DNA from: Liquidambar formosana
Taxonomy: Eukaryota; Streptophyta; Magnoliopsida; Saxifragales; Altingiaceae
Assembly (NCBI GenBank): GCA_039720395.1
Contig: CM077832.1
Coordinates: 25,958,763-26,022,762 of the forward strand
DNA length: 64,000 nucleotides
Reading direction: 5' to 3'
In this document: positions 41,001-51,649 of the stretch, piece after piece
Layout of the letters: each line of letters begins with the position of its first letter
How positions within the stretch are numbered: position 1 is the first letter of the stretch
Program-made: the position numbers and the translations under genes
The notes under the pieces: model-generated
Told to the model about the DNA's origin: nothing
The model's input: the letters and a program-made list of their open reading frames with translations, nothing else
The model's database searches: none

Positions 41001-44000
41001 GGGTCGCCATAGACTCGTGGGAGCCCTGCAACGTTTCCTATACACACCCGGGAGCTCTATACGCTCCAAAAAGTCCTAAGAGGCTTTCTAGAGTCCATGA
41101 CGGTCTCCGAACTCAATTAAAGTCTCCGTAGAGTCGTGGGAGCCCCACAACACTTCCTAGATACCTATAGGAGCTCTAATACGCTCCAAAAAAGACAAAT
41201 AGGATTTCTAGAGTCCACGATGCTCTCCAGACTCGATAGGGTCTCCATAGACTCGTGGGAGCGCCACAAAGCTTCTTAGACACAGGTAGGAGCTCTATAC
41301 CCACCAAAAAAATCCTAGAACTCTTTTGAGAGTCCACATCTCTGTAAACTAATTTAGAGTCGCCATTGACTGGTGGGAGCTCCACAATGCTTTCTGGTCA
41401 CCCATAGGAGCTCTATACGGTCAAAAATTTCTAAGGACGCCTTCGAGAGCCCACGATGCTTTCCAGGTCAATAGGGTCACTATGGACTCATGGGACTCGC
41501 ACAATGCTTCCTTGACACTCGTAGGAGCGCTATATGCTCCAAAAGATCCTAGGATGCTTTCGAGAGCCCACGACGCTCTCTTGACGCGACTAGCGTCACC
41601 ATAGACTCGTAGGAGCCTCGCAACGCTTCCTAGACACCTGTAGCAACTCTATACGCTCCAAAAAATTGTAGGAGGCTTTCTAGAGTTCACGACGTTCACT
41701 AGACTCTGAAGGGTAGCCGCAGATTCGTGGGAATCTCATAACACTTCCTAGACACCAGTATGAGCTCTATACACTCCAAAAGATCTGAGGAGACTTTCGA
41801 GACTCCACGACGTTTTCTAGGCCAAATTATAGTCGCCATTAACTCGTAGGATCTCCACAGCGATTCCTAGATCCCCGTACGAGCTCTATATGCTCCAAAA
41901 TATCTTAGGAAGCTTTCGAGACTCCACAACGCTCTCAAGAGACAGTTAGAATCGCCATTGACTCATGGGAGCCTCACAACGCTTACAAGATACCCGTCGG
42001 ATCTCCATTCGCTCCAAAGAATCCTAGAAGGCTTTCTAAGCTTCACGACACTCTCAACACTCAATTAGAGTCGTCATAGACTCCTAGGAGCCTCATAACG
42101 TTTCGTACACGCCCGTAGGAGCTCTATACGCTCGAAAAAAAAAAAAAAAAAAAAAATCCTAGGAGGCAGTCTATAGTCCACGACGGTCTCTAGACGCAAT
42201 TATAGACTCAATACAATTGTGGTAGCCTCACAACGCATCCTAGATACCCGTAGGAGCACTATGCGATCCGAGAAAATACGAGTAGGCTTTCTGGAGTCCA
42301 CGACGCTCTCTAGACTCGATAGGGTCGCCATAGACTCGTGGGAGCCTCACAATGCTTCCTAGACACAGGTAGGAGCTCTATACTCTCAAAAAAATCTTAT
42401 GAGAATTTTGAGAGTCCACGACTCTTTTTAAACTCAATTAGAGTCGCTATTGACTCGTGGAAGCCCCACACTGCTTTCTGGACACCCATAGGAGCTCTAC
42501 ACGGTCCAAAAATTCCTAGGTGGCCTTCGAGGCTCCACAATGCTCTCTGAAGTCATTAGGGTCGCCATAGACTCGTGGGACTCTCACAACGCTTCCTAGA
42601 CACCCTTAGGAGCTCTATACGCTCCAAAAAAAAAATCCTAGGAGGCTTTCGAGAGTCCACGATGCACTCGAGACTCATTCAGGGTCGCTCGCCATTTACT
42701 CGTGGGAGCCTCTCAACATTCCCTAGACACCCATAGGAGCTCAATACGCTCTTAGAAGGCCTTTTAGAGTCCACGACGATATCCAGATTCAATTACAGTC
42801 GCTATCGAATCGTGGGAGCGCCACAGCACCTCTTTGGCACCCATAGGAGCTCAATACGGTTGAGAAAATCCTAGGAAGCTTGCTTAACTCCATGACATTC
42901 TCTACACTCAATTAGACTATAGACTCGTGGGAGCCTCCCAACACTTCCTAGACACCCATACGAGCTTTATAAGCTCCAAAAAATCATAGGAGGCTTTCCA
43001 GAGTCCACGACCTGTGGAGCCTCAATAGCGTTGCCTTACATTTGTGGAAGCATCACAATGCTTCCTAAACACCAGTAGGAGTTGTATATGCTCCAAAAAA
43101 ATCACAGGAGACGCCTAAGAGTTCTCGGCGCTTTCTAAACTCAGTCAGAATCTTGATTGACTCGTGGGAGCTCCACGACTCTTCCTGGACACCTGCAGGA
43201 GCTCTGTACCCTCAAAAGAGTCGTATTAGGCGTTCAAGAGTCCACGATGCTCTATAAATTCATTTAGAGACGCCACTGATTCGTGGGAGCCTTGCAATGC
43301 TTCAAAGACACCCGTAGGACCTCTATACGCTCTATAAAATCCTAGAAGGCTTTTTTGAGTCCACGATGTTCTGTAAACTCAATTAGAGCTGTCATTGACT
43401 CGTGGGAGCTCGACATCGCTTCCTGGACACCCGTAGGAGCTCTATATGGTCCAAAAAAAAAAATCAAAATCCTATGACGCTTTTAAGAGTCCATAACGCT
43501 CTCTAGACTCATTCAGAGTCACCATTGACCCTTGGGAGCCTTGCAATGCTTCCAAGACATCCGTAGGACCTCTATATGCTCCACAAAATCCTATAAGGCT
43601 TTTTTGAGTCCACGACGTTCTATAAACTCAATTAGAGTCGTCATTCACCCGTGGCCGCCCGACAATTCTTCCTGGACACCCGAAGGAGCTCAATACTATG
43701 CAAAAAATCCTAAGAGGCTTTCTAGAGTCGACCTCTCTTGTCTCAAATAAAGTCGCCACGGACTCGTGCGAGCCTCACAACGCTTCCTAGAAACCCGTAA
43801 GAGTTCTATGTGCTCCAAAAAATCCTAGGAGGCTTTCTAGAGTCCACGACGCTCTCCTGACTCAATTAGAGTCGCTATAGACTTATGGGAGCTTCTCAAC
43901 ACGGCCTAACAGCTCTATACGCTCCAAAAAAGAAAAGGAGGTTTTTAGAGTCCACGACGCTCGTTGGACTCACAACGCTTCCAAGACGCCAGTAGGAGCG

Positions 44001-44999
44001 ATATATGCTCCAAAAAAACTCACAGGAGGCTCTTGGGAGTTCATGGCGCTCTCCAAACTCAATTACAGTCGCCATTGACTCGTGGGAGCTCCACAACACT
44101 TCCAGGACACCCGTAGGAGCTCTATACGCTCCAAAAAATCTTAAGAGGCTTTCTAGAGTCCATGACGGTCTCCGAACTCAATTAAAGTCTCCGTAGAGTC
44201 GTGGGAGCCCCACAACACTTCCTAGATACCTATAGGAGCTCTAATACGCTCCAAACAATACAAGTAGGATTTCTAGAGTCCACGATGCTCTCCAGACTCG
44301 ATAGGGTCTCCATAGACTCGTGGGAGCGCCACAAAGCTTCTTAGACACAGGTAGGAGCTCTATACCCACCAAAAAAATCCTAGAACTCTTTTGAGAGTCC
44401 ACATCTCTGTAAACTAATTTAGAGTCGCCATTGACTGGTGGGAGCTCCACAATGCTTTCTGGTCACCCATAGGAGCTCTATACGGTCCAAAATTTCCAAG
44501 GACGCCTTCGAGAGCCCAAGACGCTTTCCAGTTCAATAGGGTCACTATGGACTCATGGGACTCGCACAATGCTTCCTTGACACTCGTAGGAGCGCTATAA
44601 GCTCCAAAAGATCCTAGGATGCTTTTGAGAGCCCACGACGCTCTCTTGACTCGACTAGCGTCATCATAGACTCGTAGGAGCCTCGCAACGCTTCCTAGAC
44701 ACCCGTAGCAACTCTATACGCTCCAAAAAATTATAGGAGGCTTTCTAGAGTTCACGACGTTCACTAGACTCTAAAGGGTAGCCGTAGATACGTGGGAATC
44801 TCACAACGCTTCCTAGACACCAGTATGAGCTCTATACGCTCTAAAAAATCCGAGGAGACTTTCGAGACTCCACGACGTTTTCTAGACCAAATTACAGTCG
44901 CCATTAACTCGTAGGATCTCCACAGCGATTCCTAGATCCCCGTACGAGCTCTATATGCTCCAAAATATCTTAGGAAGCTTTCGAGACTCCACAACGCTC
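35013..44999. repeat. Satellite array e, about 2.4 HOR units
   Basis: The longest uninterrupted array, about 85 monomers. Landmarks recur at a fixed offset: 37054 and 41176 (4122 bp), an A-run after gctcg at 38009 and about 42130, the long ORF at 39414 and 43532 (4118 bp). By hand I count 35 monomers between 37130 and 41251, mean about 118 bp. The third copy is shortened: the landmark at 44241 comes 3065 bp after 41176, a loss of nine monomers at about 44135. The array ends at the LINE fragment at 45000. No gene. Confidence 0.9.
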
Positions 45000-45922
45000 C
45001 CTAAGTTGATACCCCAATTACAACAAATATCTCTATTCCTGACATTGTCTTTAATCCTATTAAAGCACATTACTTTAAATCTAACATCATCAGCAATAAG
45101 CGCCAAAACAGCACTTGGGGTATTATACAAATTCTCATGGAGTCTTCTATTTCTTTCATGCCAAATATGGTAAATTGTAGCAGCCCAAGCAAACTTCTTC
45201 ATCGAGGAACCAAAGGAATTGGATTTAAGTTTACTCGCCCACAAGAACTCATTTGTCCAGAATCTTGGAAACCGAGTGACACCACACTTGAGGAGAGCAT
45301 TCTGCTAAATACCAGCCGTGTAATAACATTCATAAAAAAGGTGATTTCTACTCTCACTAGAAGAATGACAAAGAACACAAGTATCATCATTACTTAGCGC
45401 CCAAAGCTTAAGTTTGTCCTTAGTAGCAATTCTATTGTGGATAACAGTCCATGAAATAAACGCATGCTTACGGATAGCCTTAGGAAACCAGACAAGATTG
45501 TGCCATTCAACTTCTTCTTTCCTAGACTAAATGGAATCCCAAGCAGATTTGATGGTAAATTGACCTGAAGAGGAAGGAAGCCAACATATAGCATCACTTC
45601 TTAAAGAGTTAGGAGATGCAGGAGTAGCACGTTGAAGCTCCAAGAGGTCAGTTACTAGCCAATGCCAACAATGGTTGCCAACAATAGCACTAACTTTAGT
45701 GTGGGACGGCATAGCACAATCATACATAATCCTGCTGCCAAAATGTTTGAATAAGGGACCAAGAGGATGCCAAAAATCATGCCAAAGAAAAGTAGAAGAG
45801 CCATCACCAATAGAATGTTTAATAAAAGGACTAATAGTATCTCTAACTTTGAGAAGTCACTTACCCAAAAAAAAAGAAAAAAACTTTGAGAAGTCTTCTC
45901 CATATCCAAGAACACTCATTAC
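45000..45922 (-). pseudogene. LINE ORF2 C-terminal fragment at the inversion point
   Basis: Minus-strand coding remnant from NECSWIWRRLLK through FIKHSIGDGSSTFLWHDFW, IRKHAFISWTVIHNR, CVLCHSSSESRNHLFYEC, FAWAATIYHIWHERN to NRDICCNWGINL. The 3' UTR, poly(A) and the N-terminal part are absent, so both ends are breaks rather than insertion ends. At least two stops are present (after SAWDSI and after AGI), and a 24-nt LINE tail insertion lies at 45858-45881. Satellite on its left and right is in opposite orientations. Confidence 0.85.
45845..45894 (+). mobile_element. Tiny LINE tail insertion with 13-bp TSD
   Basis: aactttgagaagt occurs at 45845-45857 and 45882-45894. Between them is cacttaccc followed by A9-G-A6. 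This is the LINE 3' terminus only, inserted into the older LINE fragment. Confidence 0.85.
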
Positions 45923-45957
45923 CTCGTGGGACAAGTGGGAGTTACTTGTCCCACGAG
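45923..45957. repeat. Palindrome at the satellite orientation switch
   Basis: CTCGTGGGACAAG (45923-45935), loop TGGGAGTTA, CTTGTCCCACGAG (45945-45957): 13-bp perfect arms. The left arm resembles forward satellite (CTCGTGGGA) and the right arm begins reverse-oriented satellite. Confidence 0.85.
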
Positions 45958-48900
45958 TCTATGGCGACTCTAAATTAGTTTATAGAGAGACATGGACTCT
46001 CAAAAGCCTTCTAGGATTTTTTTTGGAGGGTATAGAGCTCCTACCTGTGTCTAGGAAGCATTGTGACGCTCCCACGAGTCTATGGAGACCCTATTGAGTC
46101 CGGAGAGCATCGTGGACTTTAGAAATCCAACTTGTATTTTTTGGAGCGTATAGAGCTCCTACAGGTATCTAGGAAGTGTTGTGAGGCTCCCACAACTCTA
46201 TGGAGACTTTAATTGAGTTTGGAGACCGTCATGGACTCTAGAAAGCTTCCTAAGATTTTTTGGAGTGTATAGAGCTCCTAGGGGTGTGTAGGAAACGTTG
46301 TAAGGCTCCCACGAGTCTATAGCAACCCTAATTGAGTCTAGAATGCATCGTGGACTCTAAAAAACCTTCTAGGATTCTTTAGAGCGTATAGAGGTCCTAT
46401 AGGTGTCTTGGAAGCGTTGTGAGGCTCCCATGAGTTAATGGTGACTCTAAATGACTTTAGAGAGCATCGTGGACTCTAGAAAGCCTCCTATGATTTTTTG
46501 GAGTTTATAGAGCTCCTATAGGTGTGTCTAGGAAGTGTTGAGAGGTTCCCACAAGTCTATAGTGACTCTAATTGAGTCTGGAGAGTGTCATGGACTCTAG
46601 AAAGCCTCCTATGATTTTTTGGAGCACATAGAGCTCCTACGGGTTTCTAGGAAGCGTTGTGAGGCTTCTACGAGTCTGTGGCGACTTTACTTGTGTCTAG
46701 AAAGGGTTGCAAACTCTAGAAAGCCTCAGGGTTTTCTGGATAGTATTGAGCTCCTACGGGTGTCTAGGAAGCATTGTGAGGATACCAAGAGTAAATGGCG
46801 ACTCTGAATGAGTCTAGAGAGTGTAGTAAACTGTCGAAAGTGACCTAGGATTTTTTGGACCTCACAGAGCTCTTACGGATATCTAGGAAGTGTTGTGGAG
46901 CTCCCATGAGTTAATGACAGCTCAAATTGAGTTTATAGAGCGTTGTGGACTCAAAAAAGTCTTTTAGGAATTTTTGGAGTGTATAGAGGTCCTATGGGTG
47001 TCTTGGAAGCGTTGTGAGGCTCCCATGAGTTAGTGGCGAGTCTAAATGAGTTTAGAGAGCATCGTGGACTCTCGAAAGTGTCTTAGGATTTTTTGGAGCG
47101 TATAGAGCTCTTATGGGTGTCTAGGAAGCATTATGGAGCTCCCACGAGTCAATGGCGACTGTAATTGAGTTTAGAGAGCACCGTGAACTCGCAAGAGTCG
47201 CTTGTGATTTTTTTGGAGCATATACAGCTCCTACTGGTGTCTTGGAAGCGTTGTGAGACTTCCACGAATCTGTGGCTATGCTATTGAGTCTAGCGAGTGT
47301 CGTGGACACTAAAAAGTCTCCTTGTATTTTTTGGAGAGTATAGAGCTGCTATGGGTGTCTAGGAAGTGTTGAGAGGCTCCCACGAGTCTATAGCGACTTT
47401 AATTGAGTCAGGAGAGCGTCGTGGACTCTAGAAAGCCTCCTAGGATTTTTTAGAGCACATAGAGCTCTTACGGGTTTCTAGGAAGCGTTGTGAGGCTCCC
47501 ACGAGTCCGTGGCGACTTTATTTGAGACTAGAGAGGGTCATGGAATCTAGAAAGCCTCTTAGGATTTTTTTTTTTTTTTTTTTTGGATAGTATTGAGCTC
47601 CTTCAGGTGTTCAGGAAGCATTGCGAGGATACCAAGAATGAATGGCGACTCTAAATGAGTTTAGAGAGCGTTATGGACTCTTGAAAGCATCATAGGATTT
47701 TTTGGACTGTATAGAGCTCCTACGGGTGTCCAAGAAGCATTGTCGAGCTCCCACGAGTCAATGACGGCTCTAATTGAGTTTATAGAGCGTAGTGGACCCA
47801 AAAAAGCCTTCTACGGTTTTATGGAGTGTATAGAGGTCCTACGAGTGTCTTGGAAGTGTTGTCAGGCTTCCATGGGTTAATGGGGACTCTAAATGAATTT
47901 ATAGAGCGTCAGGGACTCTTGAAAGCCTCCTAGGATTTTTTTGGGGGTACAGAGCTCCTACAAGTGTCCAGGAAGCGTTGTGGAGCTCCCACGAGTCAAT
48001 GGAGACTGTAATTGAGTTTAGAAAGCGCCGTGAACTCTTAAGAGTCTCCTGTGATTTTTTTGGAGCATCTACAGCTTCTATTGGTGTTTTGGAAGCATTG
48101 TGATGCTCCCACGAATGTAAGGCAACGTTATTGAGCCACTACGGGTCATGGACTCTAGAAATCCTATGATTTTTTTTGGAGTTTATAGAGCTCCTAGGGG
48201 TGTCTAGGAAGTGTTGGGAGGCTCCCACGAGTCCATAGTCTAATTGAGTCTAGAAGGTGTCATGGACCTAAGAAAGCTTCTTAGGATTTTCTCAACAGTA
48301 TTGAGCTCCTATGGGTGCCTAGGAGGCGTTGTGGCGCTCCCACGAGTCTATAGCAACCGTAATCGAATCTGGAGGTCGTTGTGGACTCTAAAAGGCCTTC
48401 TAGTGTTTTTTGGAAGTGTGTTGAGCTCATATGGGTGTCTAGGAAGTGTTGAGAGCCTCCCATGAGTAAATGGCGACCCTTAATGAGTCTAAAGTGTAGC
48501 ATGGACTCTCGAAAGTCTCGTAGGATTTTTTGGAGCATATAGAGCTCCTACAAGTGTCTAGGAAGCGTTGTGGGAGTCCCACGAGTCTATGACGACTCTA
48601 ATTGAGTCTAGAGAGTGTTGTGGACTTAAGAAAGTTTCCTAGGATTTTTTTCGACCGTATTGAGCTCCTACGGGTGCCTAGGAGGCGTTGTGGCACTCCC
48701 ACAATTCTATAGTGACCGTAATTGAATCTGGAGATTGTCCTGGACTCTAAAAGGCCTTCTAGGGATTTTTGGGAGCATATTGGGCTCCTATGGGTGTTTA
48801 GGAAGTGTTGAGAGGTTCACGAGTAAATGGCGACCCTGAATGAGTCTAGAGCGCATCATGGACTCTCGAAAGCCTCCTAAGATTTTTTGGAGTGTATAGA

Positions 48901-50301
48901 GCTCCTCCGAGTGTCTAGGAAGCGTTGTAGGAGTCCCACGAGTCTATGGCGACCCTATTGACTCTAGAGAGCATCGTGGAGCCTCTTTTTGAAGGCCACC
49001 TTGGAATTTTTGGACCATGTAGAGTTCCTACGGGTGTCCAAGAAGCGTTGTGGAGCTCCCACGAGTCAATGGAGACTCTAATTGAGTTTAGAAAGCGCCG
49101 TGAACTCTTAGGAGTCTCTTAGGAGTTTAGAAAACTCCTACTGGTGTTTAGGAAGCATTGTGTTGCTCCCATGAATGTAAGGCGACGCTATTGAGCCTCC
49201 ACGTGTCGTGGACTCTAGAAAGCCTCCAATGATTTTGTGGAGCCTATAGAGCTCCTATGGGTGTCTAGGAAGTGTTGGGAGGCCCCCATGAGTCTATAGT
49301 CTAATTGAGTCTAAAGAGTGTCATGGATTTAAGATAGCTTCCTAGGATTTTCTTGATCGTATTGAGCTCCTACGGGTGCCTAGGAGCTGTTGTGGCACTC
49401 CCATGTCTAGAAAGTGTTGAGAGGCTCCCACGAGTCTGTAGCGACTCTAATTGAGCCTAGAGAGTGTCGTGGACTCTAGAAAGCCTCCTACAATTTTTTG
49501 GGGCACATAAAGTTGCTACGGGTTTCTAGGAAGCATTGTGAGGCTTCTACGAGTCTGTGGCGAATTTATTTGTGTCTGGAGAGTGTCGGACTCTAGAAAG
49601 CCTCATAGGGTTTTCTAGATAGTATTGAGCTCCTACGGGTGTTTAGGAAGCGTTGTGAGGATACCAATAATGAATGGCGACTCTGAATGAGTCTAGAGAG
49701 CGTAGTAGACTCTTGAAAGCCTCTTAGGATTTTTTGGACGTCATAGAGCTCTTACGGGTATCTAGGAAGTGTTGTGGAGCTCCCAAGTGTCAATAACGGC
49801 GCAAATTGAGTTTATAGAGCATCGTGAACTCAAAAAAGCCTTCTAGGAATTTTTGGAGCGAATAGAGGTCCTACGGGTGTCTTAGAAGCGTTGTGAGGCT
49901 CCCACGAGTCAGTGGTGAGTCTAAATGAGTTTAGAGAACGTCGTGGACTCTCGAAAGTGTCTTAGGATTTTTTGGAGCGTATAGAGCTCCTACGGGTGTC
50001 TAGGAAGCGTTGTGGAGCTCTCACGACTCAATGACGACTGTAATTGAGTTTGGAGAGTGCTATGAACTTTTAAGAGTCCTGTGATTTTTTTGGAGCATAT
50101 ACAGCTCCTACTGGTGTCTTGGAAGCGTTGTGAGACTCCCACGAATCTGTGGCTATGCTATTGAGTCTAGCGAGCGTCGTGGACTCTAAAAAGTCTCATT
50201 TTATTTTTTTTTGGAGCGTATAGAGCTGCTATGGTTGTTTAGGAAGTGTTTTTTTTTTTTTAGGAAGTGTTGAGAGACTCCCATGAGTTTATAGCGAGTC
50301 T
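45945..50301. repeat. Satellite array f, inverted orientation
   Basis: The same satellite family, reverse-complemented (blocks CTCCCACGAGTC, CTAGGAAGCGTTGTG, AGGATTTTTTGGAGC, GTCGTGGACTC). The monomer at 45960-46080 is the reverse complement of the one near 44290-44420 with roughly a tenth of the bases changed. A T22 expansion occurs near 47565. It ends at the duplication flanking LINE-7. Confidence 0.88.
50239..50271. repeat. T-run flanked by a 12-bp direct repeat
   Basis: ttaggaagtgtt occurs at 50239-50250 and 50260-50271 around a T-run. This may be a poly(A)-only retro-insertion on the minus strand, or replication slippage. Confidence 0.5.
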
Positions 50302-51649
50302 TATTATTATTTTTTTTTTGGTAAGTGAGAGTATATATTAAAAAGAAGGAAAAGAAATGATTACAAGTAAAGCCAGGGCAAGAACCTAGCCAAAAAGAAT
50401 ACACAAGCGAATAAGCTCAAACATTAGAAAAGCTTATTTGCCTGTGTACTCTAAACAAAAAATTACATGGATAAAATCCCAAGAGAGATACCCCAATTCA
50501 TACAAAATAATCTATTTCTTTCATTGTCACGAGTCCTTTTAAAACTGGCAGCCTTGAACTTGATGGTAGTCCAAAATTATTGGAGCAGCATCTTTATCCT
50601 TCCAAAAAATATTTATAAGCAAATTGAACAAGTTTTCAGGAGGTTTCTTTGGATTGGTATTCTGTGTGCAAGCCCAAATGTGAAGGGGGCTTGGGTCTTA
50701 GAAGGCTTGAGGATTTAAATATTGCTGCTGCCATGAAACATATATGGGCACTTTTCACTCGGTCTGGATCTCTATGGGTGGCTTGGGTGAATAATTACCT
50801 TCTCAAGGATCGTAGTTTTTGGGTTGTTAATCTCCCAGGCGAGTGCTCTTGGATTTGGAGGAAGATTCTTAATTTAAGGAGCAAGATCAGGCCATTCATT
50901 AAATCTAAAATTGGCAATGGACATAACACATTTTTATGGCATGATAGTTGGCACCCTCTTGGTCCAATCTTCCCAAGGTATGGCCCACGCATCATGTATG
51001 ACTTTGCTTTGCCCTCTTCATCCAAGGTTAGTGCTATTATTGCTCAAAATAGATGGCATTGGCCTATCACGGTTACTATGGATTCGATTGAATTAAAAGA
51101 AGCAATGCCCAGCTCTCTTCTTCCTTCTTCCCATTTAGATGATGGAGTTTGTTGGCTGCCTTCAAATTCTGGTACCTTTTCTATTGCTTCAGCTTGGAAT
51201 TCCATCAGGAATAGGGGTAATGAAATTGATTGGCACAAAATTATTTGGTTTCCTAGAGCAATCCACAAGCATTCGTTTATTTCCTGGTTGGCTATTCTGA
51301 ATAAGATGCCCACTTTGGATAAAATGAGAGATTGGGGTGGTTTGATTTCTGATGCAAGGTGTTTCCTATGTAGAGCTGCTATTGAATCTCGGGATCACTT
51401 ATTTTTTACATGCAATACTCATCCACGATTTGGAGGGAAGCTCTTAAACTTTGCTGCATTAACCGCTCTCCTAGATTTTGGATTAATGAGTTTAATTGGG
51501 CCACCCATAGTCTTAAAGGGAATTCTTTTTGCACTGTTATTAAAAAGCTTGCCATGGCATCCACCATTTATCATATATGGAGGGAAAGGAACACCCGAAT
51601 GCATGAAAATTCCTACATGAATGAAGACCAGCTCCTCAATCATATTATT
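50302..51649 (-). mobile_element. LINE-7: twin-primed insertion, 5' part inverted
   Basis: The perfect 15-bp duplication gtttatagcgagtct lies at 50287-50301 and 51650-51664. Inside, 50302 to about 50566 is a LINE 3' end on the minus strand (poly(T), terminal ACTCTCACTTACC, 3' UTR, ORF2 end KFKAASFKRTRDNERNRLF...WGISLGIL). From about 50567 to 51649 the LINE reads on the plus strand. The plus part ends at NEDQLLNHII, which is directly upstream of the KFKAASF codons starting the minus part. One duplication and one poly(A) enclose both parts, so this is one event. Confidence 0.92.
50567..51649 (+). pseudogene. LINE-7 inverted ORF2 segment
   Basis: Covers VQNYWSSIFILPKNIYKQIEQVFRRFLW, then after a small deletion and frameshift near 50650 VCKPKCEGGLGLRRLEDLNIAAAMKHIW, IGNGHNTFLWHDSWHPLG, HKHSFISWLAILNK, CFLCRAAIESRDHLFFTC. 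A second frameshift near 51410 leads to TIWREALKLCC and KLAMASTIYHIWRERN, ending NEDQLLNHII. It lacks the catalytic part of the reverse transcriptase. Confidence 0.85.

Noticed and set aside
47560..47590. T22 run as another LINE tail insertion
   Set aside because: No tail tag and no flanking duplication; the normal monomer has T6 at this place, so it is slippage.
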